A stretch of DNA of 64,000 nt from Antedon mediterranea. Its lineage: Eukaryota > Echinodermata > Crinoidea > Comatulida > Antedonidae. Location of the stretch: positions 23,188,432 to 23,252,431 of the forward strand of contig NC_092679.1 of NCBI RefSeq assembly GCF_964355755.1. Reading direction: 5' to 3'. Of the stretch, positions 12,501-27,500 are shown one piece after another (position 1 is the first letter of the stretch; every line of letters starts with the position of its first letter). Both the position numbers and the translations under genes were made by a program. The notes beneath the pieces are model-generated. The model was not told where the DNA came from and did no database searches. It saw only the letters and a program-made list of their open reading frames with translations.

Positions 12501-15500
12501 GACTTTAGGTGTGGATAAAAACGAGTTCAAAGATGAAGTATTAAAAGACTTCTTGAATGCAAGAGGTTGATAACCTAAATATTAGTAACTACTTTTCAAT
12601 ACTTTAAGACTTAAGTCTGTTATCACATGGACACAATTTGATAAGCTAATAAAGACTTTTGGCTTAAGTTCTATAATTTAGAGGTAACGTGTTAAGGAAA
12701 TAAGTAATTAGGAACAAGGAGCATTAAGAAAGTAATTAATGTACATGCATCGTTAGCATATTATTATTAAAATCCTTTTTTTTTATTAAAAATAAATCTA
12801 AAAATACATGACAACAAACAAATGGCGTTTAAAAGTTTGCTGCAAAGAAGAGAAGAGAAATTTTGAAAATGAAATTAGTACTGTATAACAGCGCCACCAC
12901 AATGATACTTTACTTGATTTTGTTTGATAACATGTATTGTGCGCTCATGCACGTCATTGGTAACTCGTATGCTCTTGCCGACGTTCATGTCAAACACTTC
13001 CAGAGACTTGTCTGAACCTGCACATAAAACAATATCTTTACAAATAGTTAAGGTTAATTTCAACTATTGTTGTATTTTCCTTTTTTTAATATCATACCTC
13101 AATTTTGTTCATGTTCATGTGCAACACACACAAATGTACCACAATATAATACAAATGAAAGCAACTCAGAAACTGAGTGAATAAAGTACCAGGAATAGTA
13201 CATTAAGAACACATAAACTATAGTTCAAAGTCTATTTCCAGATGATACATTTCAAGATATCTATGACAAGATGTAACTTTAGTTAAATCTGTTCCTAATC
13301 TTTTGCACTTTTCTTAATATACAAACACACAGTTGATTGTAATTATGCAAAGCAAAGTTGAATAAAAAACATGAAAATCACTCATGACTTGATAAAGATT
13401 GAGGAGAAAATAAATATTCTACTATTGGATCAACCAAAATAAAACTTTAAGAAACTACCACAACAACATCATGAAGTGAAATTGATCATGATCAACACTA
13501 CCACAGGTTCACACAAAACATCAAAAGTAAGTTGATCATGATCAACACTAGCACATGTTCACACAAAACATCAAAAGTAAGTTGATCATGATCAACACTA
13601 CCACAGGTTCCATAGTAAAAGTTCATCATGATCCTCTGTACTACCCAAATTCACAATAACAAATCGGATCTAATTGGTTTGTTTGTAATACAGCGCAATT
13701 GTCTAGATAATTTCCTATCTACAAACACTGCTCTTCATCAAAAATGTATCAATCACAAACAGTTTAAAATAAATATAATAAATCAATTATCTAAATGGTT
13801 GTCTTGACGTTAATGACCCAAAATATCATGATTTGAAAATATAAAGGCATATACTTTTGAAACTGTTTTTTGTAAAGTGCAAAATGATAGTGGTGTGCCA
13901 ATTTGTGAACAGGTGGGTAAAGGTACTTTTATATAATGACCACGATTAAGTGATGAGATTAAGTGATGAGATTAAGTGATGAGATGCCATATTTTGTTTG
14001 GTTCTATTATCTGTTTCATGTCTGCAAAAAGTAAAAACGGGTTGTAACAAGGTTGTAAACTGGTTGTAACAAGGTTGTAAACTGGTTGTAACAAGGTTGC
14101 TTAGTGTAAAATCACAGGAAAAAAACACAAATGAAAGGCCTGATTTTTGTTCTGAGATGTTCTTAGTTGTCAATGTTGCTGTTACTGCGTATGTGTATAA
14201 ATTGCCTTTGTATTCAACTGGATAAACAGAACAGAACAGAACAGAAAATAATCCAACAGCACCTCAACTATACTTGATCCAGAGATCTTGAGAGGTTCGC
14301 AAATGAATGTACTGTAACAATTTGGATAGTACTACTTGTTAAAAGTTATAACAATTTATGTCAGTGTGAAGAAGTTTAGCCATTAAATGCTTTTGAAAAT
14401 CGCAATCGCATACATCTCCCTAGTTGTAACCAAGCTCCACATGAGAACAACTTGTAAGACCAAGAATAATCAAATTGCTTTACACTATGTTTATGACCAT
14501 GTTTTTATTGAAACTACTATTTACTTGCTGAACTATGACATTTACATGCTGAACTACAACATTAAATGATGACAAAACTACTGGGTGTGACACGACCTAC
14601 AATCCTTAGATTAACTGTTCTTGAGTGAAAGTCAAAATGTGGATACTTGAAAAACTGTCTGAATCACAATGTGTTATTAATTATACCATAAATTAAGACG
14701 TAATTTATTTACAAAAAAATGAAAGCATATTTTTAAAAATATTGATTCATTTTATCCCTTTGGAGTTGCGGATCTAGTGAACTACTAAAAAAATTCAGTT
14801 GGGATCTGGTGACATTTTAAATATCAACAAAATCTTGTGTGACAATTTCTATAGCCAGTCAGGCTACTGTCTTTGCGTCCAAATTAACCACTACACTGTC
14901 CCTACAACATCTAATTTAAGGTCACAAACTACAAATATTATGTAAAAATAAATATTATACAGGCCTTTTAATTTGTCTTTAAAAAAACTGTTTAAAATGT
15001 GAAAAATAAGTTTATTCTAATAATGTATGTAAATGCCAGCATGCATTGTTCATGAATTGAAGTTTTTGTAATGCACCTAGTTTTGGTCAGAAAAAGTCCA
15101 TTAAGGGAAAAGTAATGAAAAAAATGAATGAACTGAAATTTTGAAAAAATCTCACTGAAATCTACTATCAATTTGAATTCAATTCAATTCCACTGAAATC
15201 TACAATCAATTCCACTGAAATCTACAATCAATCCCACTGAGATATGAAATCAATCTCACTGAAATCTACAATCAATCTCACTGAAATCTACAATCAATCC
15301 CACTGAGATATGAAATCAATCCCATTGAGATATGAAATCAATCCCACTGAGATATGAAATCAATCCCACTGAGATATGAAATCAATCCCACTGAGATATG
15401 AAATCAATCCCACTGAAATCTACAATTAATCCCACTGAAATCTACAATCAATCCCACTGAGATATGAAATCAATCCTACTGAAATCTAGAATCTCACCCA

Positions 15501-18500
15501 TTAATCCTGATGGGAATTCTGGTGGCATAACCGTCATTTTTTTTTTTTTGGCGGAAGCAGAACATTTGAAAAAGTGCATAAACTGAAATAAGGTATGCTG
15601 ATAAAAATGACATGTATGCGTTGTACAATTTATTACGATATAAACCACATTTATTTATTTACTAAATGATGCAATATAACCTAGATAGTCTTAAACTTGA
15701 TCAATTGGTAATGATCGTTAATTGTGAACCGTGGTGAAATTATACACAAATTCAAGCTGTGGATAATTTTGATATCTTCCTTTATTTCATTAGGAAGTAA
15801 CACCAATTTGGCAGCATTGTGTGGTTGTTGAAAATATTTATTTATTTTCAGTTGGCGCAATTGGGTAGCTCAACTGTCAATATTGAGAAATCAAATTCAA
15901 TGAGAATTAAATGAATCCTTGAAATCATTTTACTAAACTTCCGTCAAATATTAAAATCATACAAACTTATGGTTTATTGTATTGATTGATTGATTGATTG
16001 TAATTGTAATACAATTTATATCTATGTTGCTTATAAAATTGCTTCACAATATATTCATATTTATTTGGCATAGTGGTTAGAGCATGAACTGTGTCATACC
16101 ACCCACACACAAACATACACAATATTGTTTGCAGTACCCTGCCCTAACATGGAAATAACAATATATACTTTGGGCAAGTTTATATTCAATTCAAAGATAT
16201 TTGGTCAAACATGTGGCTTAAAATTTCAAATTTAAATCATAATGTTTTTCCAATTAAAATCATAATGTTTTTCTTGCAATTGATAAATTAATAAAAGAGA
16301 ACATTAATTCTAAATGAAATCCTAAATTTAGATTTATTATTATTCACATAACATAATGTAAATCATAATACAGCAGAACATGCTGAGCAGTAGTATTATT
16401 AGTAGTTTCCTGACATTGACAACTGCTAAATATTGTACTAAACTACCAACACCCCTCGGGACTAGCTAACCCTATCATCAAATAACCAACTCACTCACAA
16501 ACGAAAGTGTTCGCAAAGTGCTGCCACTGATGACATATGTCAATGTGTGTCACCTGGTAGGATGTGCCCCCTTATGCTAGGTCTACTTGTACACCCGAGA
16601 TAAACTGAAAGGCACAGGGAGGAATAAGACCCTGGGGCCGGTGACGGTAGTATTACACAGTAATGTAGGAGGGAACAGATTTTTAGAGTGTTGTGGAAAT
16701 TGGAGAAGACATTTTAAAATTAGTGCATTTTATAAGAGCATTGTGATAAAAATAGAACATTTATTAATCAGTCTAATTAATATATAGTAAAAATATTAAA
16801 TGTCACAAGTTTAATTTATTATAAAAATGCAAACATGGACATATAAAAAAAATATTATTTTTCAACTAATTGAATGTGTGTGTTGAAACCTTTAAAATAT
16901 CATTTTTAAAACTGATACATTAAATAGAAACTGCAATTATTCAAATTAATTTGAAGAATAACACAACATTTATATTAATTACTAAACTACATCTTTCATT
17001 TTAATACAAATTATATTAATGATTTATCTAAATTATGATCCAGTAATAGAACATTATTAATTTCATTTTTTTGCGACTGAACTGAATCACAATTAAATTA
17101 CTATGATTAAATGCTATTCTACACATAAGAGAAAATGAAGCTGCTTGTAATTTGTTGCTTATCAAATAGATTAGCAGACGACATTGGCAAATGACATTCT
17201 AAAGCAGACAACATAAGCAGACGACATTTGGATAGAAGAAAATGTTGGAATATTGATGATTATGAGGATATAAATGTAAAAGTAGAAGACTTGATTTAAA
17301 ATGACATTTAATTGTAACCGATAGTAAACTTATGTTTCAAGTGACAAGGTTGAAGCAGACCAGATTTCACAAAGATCAGTGGACTAGAAGTTACGCATAC
17401 AACCATGCTCATCATCCCCTAAGGGTCTCTTCGCGTCAGATAACTTCTACCAAACAGGGCTCATTTGTCTGTCCACCACAGTGGCTTAGATAAGATGAAC
17501 CAGTACCAGTGGCGTAATATAGGACGTTAAGTCTCTAGATTTGGCACTCCTAGGGGTCCTTCAACACTGGGTAGTAGCATTGGGCTGCTCATACTCTAGG
17601 TCCTTTAAGCTCTGGGGTTCCTGGGTTTAGCCAGTGAGCGAAGATAGCTGTTACGCCACTGAACACTTGGGTAATACACTTCTCTTCCGAAAGATGCACT
17701 GGGTTCTTTATAGTGCACACGAGCCAGATATGCATGCTGGACCTCCAGTTGTAAGGATCTTTATCTGAAAAGACTTTATTGTTATACCACCAGAACTACA
17801 TATGAACGAGGAGAGACTTGAACCTCTACCACATTTGGGTATGGTTTGAAGTACTCTTGCCATAACCTCTCGCCCACTCAACATTTTAACGACAGATGTT
17901 ACTGTCACTATTATAATAAACTAAAACTTCATACTAAAGCAACCTGTTGAATATGTTGCTATAGAGTACTTAAAGAAATACAGCAAAACTTCCTATATGA
18001 CAACATTTAATTAGATGTAATGCATCAAAAATATATCTCTACCAAGTCATGGACCTTTTAATAGGCATTTCAATTGAATAACGGAAAGATTTAAATTTAA
18101 TTTAATGTAGAGGCATAAAATGTAAATGAACTTTTATTTTATGGGTTGCACGTAGCAACAACCAGGAAAGAACTTAACATTTTCTACTTCAAAAATAGAA
18201 GAGCACTTCTTTTGCGGAACTTTAAATGTTAATAAAAGGAAATACTGTATGAACTTATAATAAAAAAAATTTTTTAAATAACCACCATCAAAAAAGGTTT
18301 TTCCGCTCATGTTATGTAACTAGATGCGACGCAAGGATGTACGTGATGCAATTCATTTTACTAACTTGTGAATAGTTGTATTGCGTGTACGTTTAAGAGC
18401 ATTATTCCTCCATGGTATAGAATAATCTTAAAAAATATGTCTCCATTCTATAAATGGAGTAAACAAACAACAAACTAACTCCATCTCATTTCTATACATA

Positions 18501-21500
18501 TATTGCTACAAAGCACACCCTTGAAAAATGCCTCACGGATGACTATTTCCTTTATATAATCTCAAATTAAAATTACTGCATAGATGAATTAAAATTTTAT
18601 TTAAAAGCATTTTACGGAAATATAATCAGGATTCAACTTAACTGTTGTCAACTCTTCAGGCCAACTTTGAAAATGTGATTGATACTTGTCACAATGTGTT
18701 AACAACAAACAGTTTAACCTTATATGGATACGGTATGGTACACAACAGTACCTTAAAACTGGGGTCGCTAAATTATCGTGCATGTGATATAAGAACAGAT
18801 TTAAATATGCAACTAATGTATTGCAGGTCGTTCACCTTTTGAGCTCTCATTTCTTGGCCATAGACGCTAGGAATTGGTATTTATATACAATATGATTGAC
18901 AAAAGCATGCGTTTAACAACCAATATACATAATTTATCATTATTTGGTCAATTTAAAAGTGGGCTTACATGAAACTCAACTGGTCAACATGAGAGGGTTC
19001 CTGAATATCAGTTAACCCACTAAGCTAAGCTGGAACATGAGAGGGTTCCTGAATATCAGTTAACCCACTAAGCTAAGCTGGAACATGAGAGGGTTCCTGA
19101 ATATCAGTTAACCCACTAAGCTAAGCTGGAACATGAGAGGGTTCCTGAATATCAGTTAACCCACTAAGCTAAGCTGGAACATGAGAGGGTTCCTGAATAT
19201 CAGTTAACCCACTAAGCTAAGCTGGAAATGAGGTGCAACAAATGAATGTACATCTTATGTTGATAATCCAAAACATTATGCAATAGTTTCTCTTTCACAA
19301 ACTAAAAAATTGTTCTAGTCTAAAAAACACAAGTTAATAGATAATATTACCAAATCATCATCAATTTAAGAGTGTCTGATAACGCAACAATTTGTTGAAT
19401 ACCTAGAGACACTTTTTTATAGTTGTAAACACCTTTCGTGTGAAAATTGAGACCTAAAGGTTAAAAATCATTCCCTAGCGCTTTCAAATACTCTTTTTGG
19501 TCGTTTTTAACATTTGATGTCACGTTTGATAGATGTTAATGTGTTTGATTGCCTACTACATGTGAATAGCAAGAGTTTATATTACATTAAGTAAATTAGA
19601 GCAGAGATCTATTCCACTGGGAGTCTGTAGTGTGTAGGGGGTTAATCTATTAATTAAATTAAAATATTATGTTTAATCCGAAGATACAAAAAAAACACTG
19701 CAGTTTATTGACATCTGCTCTATGTTGTACCATGCATAGTGATAATAACAATATTTGTTAAGCGCACATATTCGCTCACAGCGCTTGTGGAAAACAAAAG
19801 GAAAACTAATCTGAACCTACAAAACTTCCAAATGTAGACAAAAATCCACATAACAGCATTCAGTTTACCAGCAATTTAAGGTACACAGACTGGCTAGCAC
19901 ATAACTTGTCACTCGTGCAGTTATGCAAGAATCTAACTAGACAAAAACACATAAATTACATATTGCTATAAGCAGAAAAAAGCAGATGTCTTTAGTAATA
20001 ATAAACAAACAAATATAATTTTAATACAAAAACCTACATTAAATTTATATATTTATTTTAGCATTGACTGAAAGACAGAATAATCATTTTTTTATTGTTG
20101 CAAATACAAATGAACATAGATTGTCAGACGTTCAGCTTACACTAAGCATTGGCGACAACATACAGGCACTAATAAAATAAAGACGCAATGTCAGAAACAT
20201 ACAGGTGCACAACTATTAAAAAACATAAAAAGATTGGCCGAGTGTTAAACACATATATTTGGAATACTTGAACATGTCCACCTACACCACATAGAACAGG
20301 CCATAATTATCTAAGTGTAATGTCCTGCAACTTTCACTTGAATATAATTGCTGTTTTTGGCGCAATTATATAATTACTTGAATATCTCTTTCCTTGACCT
20401 TTTAAATTAACTATTCTATCTTTACGTATTCCTTTGACATCTGAAGTTAACCATAATAAACATAAAACTAAGTGATTTCATTTTCTAAACTTGTGTGAAA
20501 CTTTGAAGTGTTGAAACTTGAGAGAGACGCACGTGTCAGGAAAAATAAACCTTAATTAGATATGAATTAGTTATCAATAAAATATCAATTACACGTTGGT
20601 AATTATTAAACTGCAGGTCTTCCTTTAATGAAAGATTACTTTTCAACTTATTGGGATTTATTCGTCGGTTACTAACTTTCATTTGGTTAGGGTACAGCTT
20701 TTGCCATTAACAGGCACATTGTAGAGAAGGAAGCCTAGTGTACAATATCATCCTTAATAAAATTACAAAATTGGAAAAGAGAAACATGTTTCAATCTTTT
20801 TTACTATGCTAAAGATGCCATACACACTACCTACTCGGACCAGCACTAGCCCTAATTGGCTGGGACAGTACTTATACTTCAATAAAAGTTTAAACCTATG
20901 AATTCAATCTTCTAAAAAGTTCATTTATTTATTGCATGTTCATTTTGTAAGAGTGTGAAAATCTAAAAGGCTAATTTCTTCATCAAGGATATTGGATTTA
21001 TAAAATTTAAATCCATATGTAAAAAATATTTGTTTTTAGAAATACAAAACAATAAACTGTACAAATTTACAGTAAAGAAACTCTGTAGTTTTACATTTGA
21101 AAATTCCAAGAACACAAGGGAACATACACTACATTAAAACGTACTCATTTCAAAGAATTCTCATTTAGAATTCTGCGGGTATACTTAGCAAGTCACATTG
21201 TGCAAGAGAAAATGAGCACAACACCTCATTAACATAATGACATTAAATTTGTTTGTTTCTAAATTTGTTCAGTTGCAGCTGAAATGCTGAACCCAAAATC
21301 AATCAACATTTTAAATCAGTAATACAGTTTTCCAGTAAGAGAAAAGACCACATAAATTGTTTAAATATCCAATATGTGGTTTTTCGAATTGCGGGACAAC
21401 TTATCCTAAGCTTCATTATTCAGATTCCCTCCAGTACAACATAATGGCAATGAGGCAAATATGACCCTAAATTTGGGGCAGACAAAAATATTTTTAATGG

Positions 21501-24500
21501 CAAAATTCCAATATATTAAAGAAACTGAAAAAATTTAATAAAAGTTTGTTTTTAAGTATTATTTGTTATTAACAATATTAAACACCCCTGTCGATAGCCT
21601 GCCAAAGACTGAGCAAAAAATCATTGAATTTCTATGGCAACGAGTCTGCCTAATTTATTACATAATTGAACATTTTTCCTGTATTTTTTGTTTACAAAGG
21701 TAATCATGAACAACAATATGTAAATGAGTTTAAAAGTGAAACATATTTTGACGATGATAAAAGCAATATGATCCATATTCAAATATTATTGAACTGCTAT
21801 AAACTGTACTGTATTGTCTGTATAAAGTTAAATAATGAAATATTGAATTTTGTGATTAACTGTACTGTAGTGGGGTTAGCCTAACTTTGCTCAAGCCCGT
21901 AGTCGAGGGGTTTGTGGGGATGAACCTTTCCTGAAGTGCCCTTTTCAACTTAGGCATAAACTAAAAAAAAATTAAAGCTATTGTCAGCATCATTGGAGAA
22001 GACAATGCAAGATTTAAATGACAACAAAAAATATGATCACCTTATTTCCCAGAAATGTGCTCAAATAAAATCAATACTATGCTTTTGTATATGGTACTCT
22101 AACATACACTACATAGTACATTATACTTTATGCAATGATGATTTTGTTACACAGAAACAAAAATTCCCTTTTTTGATCCACTCACTAAAATGAACTGGAA
22201 TGCCACATTATACAATATTGTAGTGTGTGTCTATTTTTATAAGACCCTATCTGAACTGCTTTCTAAACCCTAAAGTTAAAATATCAAGAGGCTTCAATAA
22301 GTTCAAAACAATTATCCACAGTATTACAGGCTTTAAAACGTCTATTTCTACAGTAGACTCACTGTCTCCAACATGTGCAATATAAAAGCTATCTGACTTC
22401 TACTGATAAAGCGTTAAATGTCGCCAGTATACAGGTACAAGGAGCGTTGGTCAAACGCCAAAATCTCTTCCGACTTATTCATTAAAATAAAAGCCTTTTG
22501 AGAAATAACGTTGAGGATGTCGACGAATCGATATAAGTAAAGAAAAACACTTTACACTTTGATTGTGAACAATAATAAATCAACTTATACAAAACAGAAG
22601 CTGGCTATCTGTCTGTTATACAGCAAGTTCACTGTTCAAGTCAAGTATAACAAAAAATTAGCTGTTATACATAGATTAAATATAAATTATAACATATAAT
22701 AACTTTATTAAACATATCCAGAACGTCTTAAATGTTAAAATTAAAGTCTCACAACAACGTTTTATTGAACAAAGTGCATAGTGCCGAATAAACTGTTTAT
22801 AACAAAAATATAATATTTATATAAACTGCATTTCAGCTTAATTTGTGCTCCCAAATAACTGTTTAAATCAGTGGTTGGTTGTTGACAAAAAAAGTTTAAA
22901 ATACCCAAAATGCAATGCGCTCAGACAGTCAAACATTTACGATCACTTCACAAGTGTGCCACAGATTCTACTATATCGGTCTTTTGAATTGAGATGATAT
23001 GTTGCAATATTTGTAATGTTAATTGTTTATGTATTCAAAATAATGTTTGGTCTATCTAAAGCTAAAACAAACTTACTATTTGGAATTTTTATAATACCAA
23101 TATATTTTAAGCAAAATGTAATCTAGGCAATAAAAAGACCTAAAGTATACTCAAATGAGTTGTACACTATTCTAGAGGGCAAACTAGAAAAAAATTAATA
23201 AACTAAAAAATAAAACAATTGTTGAACCTTTAAAATAAGATTTTCTGAATATTTGAGTGCAATATATGATATCAAACGTCACTTTTAACAGCAGTACGTT
23301 TTCATAATGATGATGTCACAATAAAACACCTGTTCATAATATTGTGATTGTAGAGAGATTATGATATAACGTGTGTGTGTGTGTGGTTATGCTGCCTACG
23401 AATACAGTTCCTAGAAATAAATTATGTAGCACTTAGTGTATTTGAAGACAAGCATTTTCGCGACTTCATTCCTGTTTTCCGATAAATAGTAAAATTGTGT
23501 TTGATTGACAGGTAAATTCTTGATTAGAGTTTCAGAAACTTTTGAAGTTCAAAAAGTTTCTAATACTACATTCAACTTGGTGTTAAAAGCTTTGGTTCTG
23601 ATATCTCCTATTTAATCACAATCATTGGAGTATGATTTCTCTTTTAATAGAATGTTGGTAAGGAGTGACATTGCATAGCCATGGACCAGCTCAGAAATGG
23701 CATATCAGACCCTCAAAATAATGAAGAGAAAATTGACTCAAAATATGTCAGTGGCAATAGAAATAGTGCTTTGAGCACGTCCTATGATGTGATTTAGAAA
23801 TCTTTATGATTATTATTAAATAGTGAAAGAACACGTTTTGTTGACTCCCTTCAGACCCTCTGGATTTGGGTGACATCATTCTCAAGGCTCTTGAAGAATA
23901 AATCAGTGCCACAGTTCCATATAAGGACAGGCTAAAAGAGGCAGACGACTTTCAAGAGCTACGTGTTATTAAAAAAGGCTATAGAAAGAAGCAGACGTCA
24001 TATAACTACCATATTTGAGTATATCACTACCATTTTAGGCACATTACATTTTGTTGTCAAATTTGATAGTGTAGACAGCTCTGTAGTGTATTATACATGT
24101 GTTGTGAATAGGGATTCTTGCTTAATTGATAAAAAACCAAACATTTAATACGAAAATGATAAAACCATAGCAAAGGATACAGGAGTAGAAGGAATTGATG
24201 GCACTTAGAGCTGTTATCTGCTTTCCTTGGGTAAGGTTGTATGAATTCACCAACTTGTAATGTGACTGACTCTGATACCTAAAAAAAAACAAACAAATTA
24301 AAATTGAATTCAAGATCCAATAATTGAATAAAGCTCTGCCTACACTATCAAATAAAGTGTGATGTGCCCAAATATGGTAGTGATATGACATCATCATGTC
24401 CATATATGGGCACATCACATTTTTTTGTCACATAAAGTTTGATAGTGTAGACATTTTGTAGGCAAATATAGGTACTGTATCTAAATGTTTCCAGTATCAT

Positions 24501-27500
24501 AGGCAGATTCTATGATACAGTATCACATATTATGTAGAAATACAACAATGAGAATCAAATAAACTTTTAGGATATTGTTATGGTATTTAAAATAAGCAAG
24601 CATAGTATTTTTATCAAAATATTAAAAAAATAAATAAAATCAAAATATTGATATTTGTTTCATAACAGAGAGTTCATAGCACTGTTGATAAAATATAATT
24701 TTTATTTCCTGATATAAAAGATTAAATTATATTTCCTGAAAAATTGTCCAGAGTATAGAAATTAATAAACAGACAGATATTAAATTGAAGATATCCGCAT
24801 AATAATAAAATCTTTTAAGATTAAAATTTGCATGTATAACATATATGTGTATTTTATTTCACTTTATACAGGTGTAATTTGTATTTCTTAGAACATTTTG
24901 TTTTAAATTATTCTCAATTTGTAAATAAGTGATCAAAAGTATAGAGAGAATCAATATTAGTCTGTCACATAACTAAAACATATTTATTTATACCTAAAAT
25001 ACTTTTATTTGTTTATTTAAAATTTATATGATCCACACTCAGCATAGAAAGCTTAAATTGAAATAGGACTTCTGAAAGGTAATGTTTCAAAGTGAAATAA
25101 TTATTGTATTAGAAAGATCTAAAGATTTTAATATATTTTTGTTGAATCATACCACAATAATATGTCATAATGTTTACCACCACTTAAAATACCAGACAGA
25201 TTTTTATCAAATAATTTTTTTTTTTTTTTTTTGAGGGGCCTAACTAAATATTTAGAGATGACATCAAGATTGCACTACATGAGGTAGTACAAATAGGCCC
25301 ACAAAGAAATTTACAATTTATGACATTTTCTTTTTATGGTTAATAAAATAAATCGCATTATATACATAAAATGCAGATAAACCATTTATTTCTATGGAAA
25401 TAATCATTCCGAGTAAAGTCTAAATCAATTTTATCAGTACACTGTACACAAAAATAACGAATCAGAGGTGGTATATATGGCGTGACTGGCACTACCTAAC
25501 CGACATCAAAAGTCACTTGACTGTTTCCAATTGTTCTCATTGTGTCAACCTCTACGTACAAAAGTATTTACGTTTGGATTACCAGTAAAATATTCTGCAA
25601 GAAAACTAAAAGAAGTAAGTTTAGACTGAAATATTAAGCAAAGTATCAAGTATGTGAGTTGAATGTGCGCCTCATCTAGAAAATATTTTCTTAGAGAAGG
25701 AGGTGGGTGGGGTATGAGGCTGGTTAGGACACCATACCAAGAAAATAACAATAATTGTTGTTGTTTTTGCTTTTTTGGCTTCTTTTTCTCGAAGGAGCCC
25801 ATTGGATTTTAGGACTTTTATGGGTTATCCATTTAATTTATTAAGTTTTCACCTTTGTCTCCTTTATACATTCATTGTATTTTATCTGTAATTGATACTG
25901 AAATAAATCAAATTAAATCAATACTGACCAGCAAGGTAAATTATTTTGTAATTTTACAGATCAATTCAAAATGGCTACTAGTAGGTTAACTACATTTCTA
26001 GAAGATATTGATGAGAAGGTTCTAGAGTGCCAAATATGCTATAATCGACTCAACGAACCCAGAACCTTAACATGTCTTCACAGCTTCTGTCTGAGTTGTC
26101 TTGACAACTGGTTGAAGAAAACTAACAACAAACTAACCTGTCCAACATGCTCCCAATGTTATCAGATTCCAGAGGGTGGTCTAAAGAAACTACCCCCTAC
26201 ACCTTCCTCAATAACTTATTAGAAACAATTGGACAATTGACAACTACAGATAAGACCAAATGTATTTGTGGAAAAAAAGGTCAATCTAAAACCTACTGTC
26301 AGGATTGCAGAGAGTATTTGTGCCACAGTTGTAGTGATCCTCATAAGAACATACCATCGTGCAAAAATCACAAGTTGCATTCAGTGGATGATATTCAATC
26401 TATGAGTGTAAGTGAGATCAATGACATGCACCCGCCTCTGTGTTCCGTCCACAATGAACCTCTAACTGTGTATTGCACCATTTGCAATGTTGCCATTTGC
26501 ATACACTGTTCAATCATGGATCACAAGGAATGGAAGGGAAAGGAAAAACATGTGACAATCAGCATAACAGATGCGTTTAAAACATTTAAACAAACATCAA
26601 CGGAATTAGAAAAAGAGGCAAAACAATGTACAGATAAATTAAATGATGATCTTGAAGTAATGAATGACCATGTCAAGACACTGGGTGAAAAAAGAGAAAA
26701 GAGTTTAAGAGGAATTGAAAATTATGTTGATGAATTGGTAACAAGAGTAAAAGACAGTGGAGATAAATTAAAACGTGAAGCAGAGGCAATGTACAAAATC
26801 AAGAGGAAATTAACTGATGCCGACATAGAGGATGTGACGATGACAGTATCACATATAAATACAAACATCAAGTTGCTACAACACTTAAGAAAAGGTAATG
26901 AAGCAACGGCCATATCGGGGAATGACGTCATTAAAGCACTGGATGATAGGATCAAGGCAGTGCCTAAAAAACAATCTGATGGTAATGCACAGATTCACTT
27001 TGTTAAACAACAAATTGCTTCATTGGACAAGGACATTGGAAAGGTTACAGAATTAAGGCCAGCAGCAGACTATTTAGAACTAATAGAAGCTGAGAGCATC
27101 ACGACAGCTCAAACAATTGATGTCAAAATAATTAAAACTGACAAATGTAAAATAAAAGCAAGTAACATAAAAGCTACATTAACACAAACAACAGGAGAAA
27201 CTATCATTACTCAAGTAAAAGATGGAAATGGTGAATATACTGTTAAAGGACTATGCAGTGCAAGTGAAGGAATTTGCAAGGTCGATGTTAGAGTTGATGG
27301 AGAACACATTAACAAGTCACCAATGACTATCAAAGTGGAGAAAGAAGGACTATTAAAAACTATAAACATAGATAATCTTACTGAAGTTCATGGTGTAGTT
27401 AAATATGATGATGATTGTTTGTTTGTTTGTTTTATCTTTATACTGGGTAACCTCTTCAGTCAAAGACTGATCTCCCAGAGGGCCCAGTTGGTGATCAGTG

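Larger units (their letters stand above)
13630..24000. other. WDR27 intron 17 interior
   Basis: Non-coding except for the repeats and MITE/SINE copies listed separately. Roughly 19,230-23,990 is AT-rich unique sequence in which I see no exon, RNA gene or element end. Confidence 0.5.

Noticed and set aside
26187-26200. Programmed -1 frameshift in TRIM
   Set aside because: No proper X-XXY-YYZ slippery heptamer in the zero frame and no family precedent. A base deletion or sequencing error is simpler.
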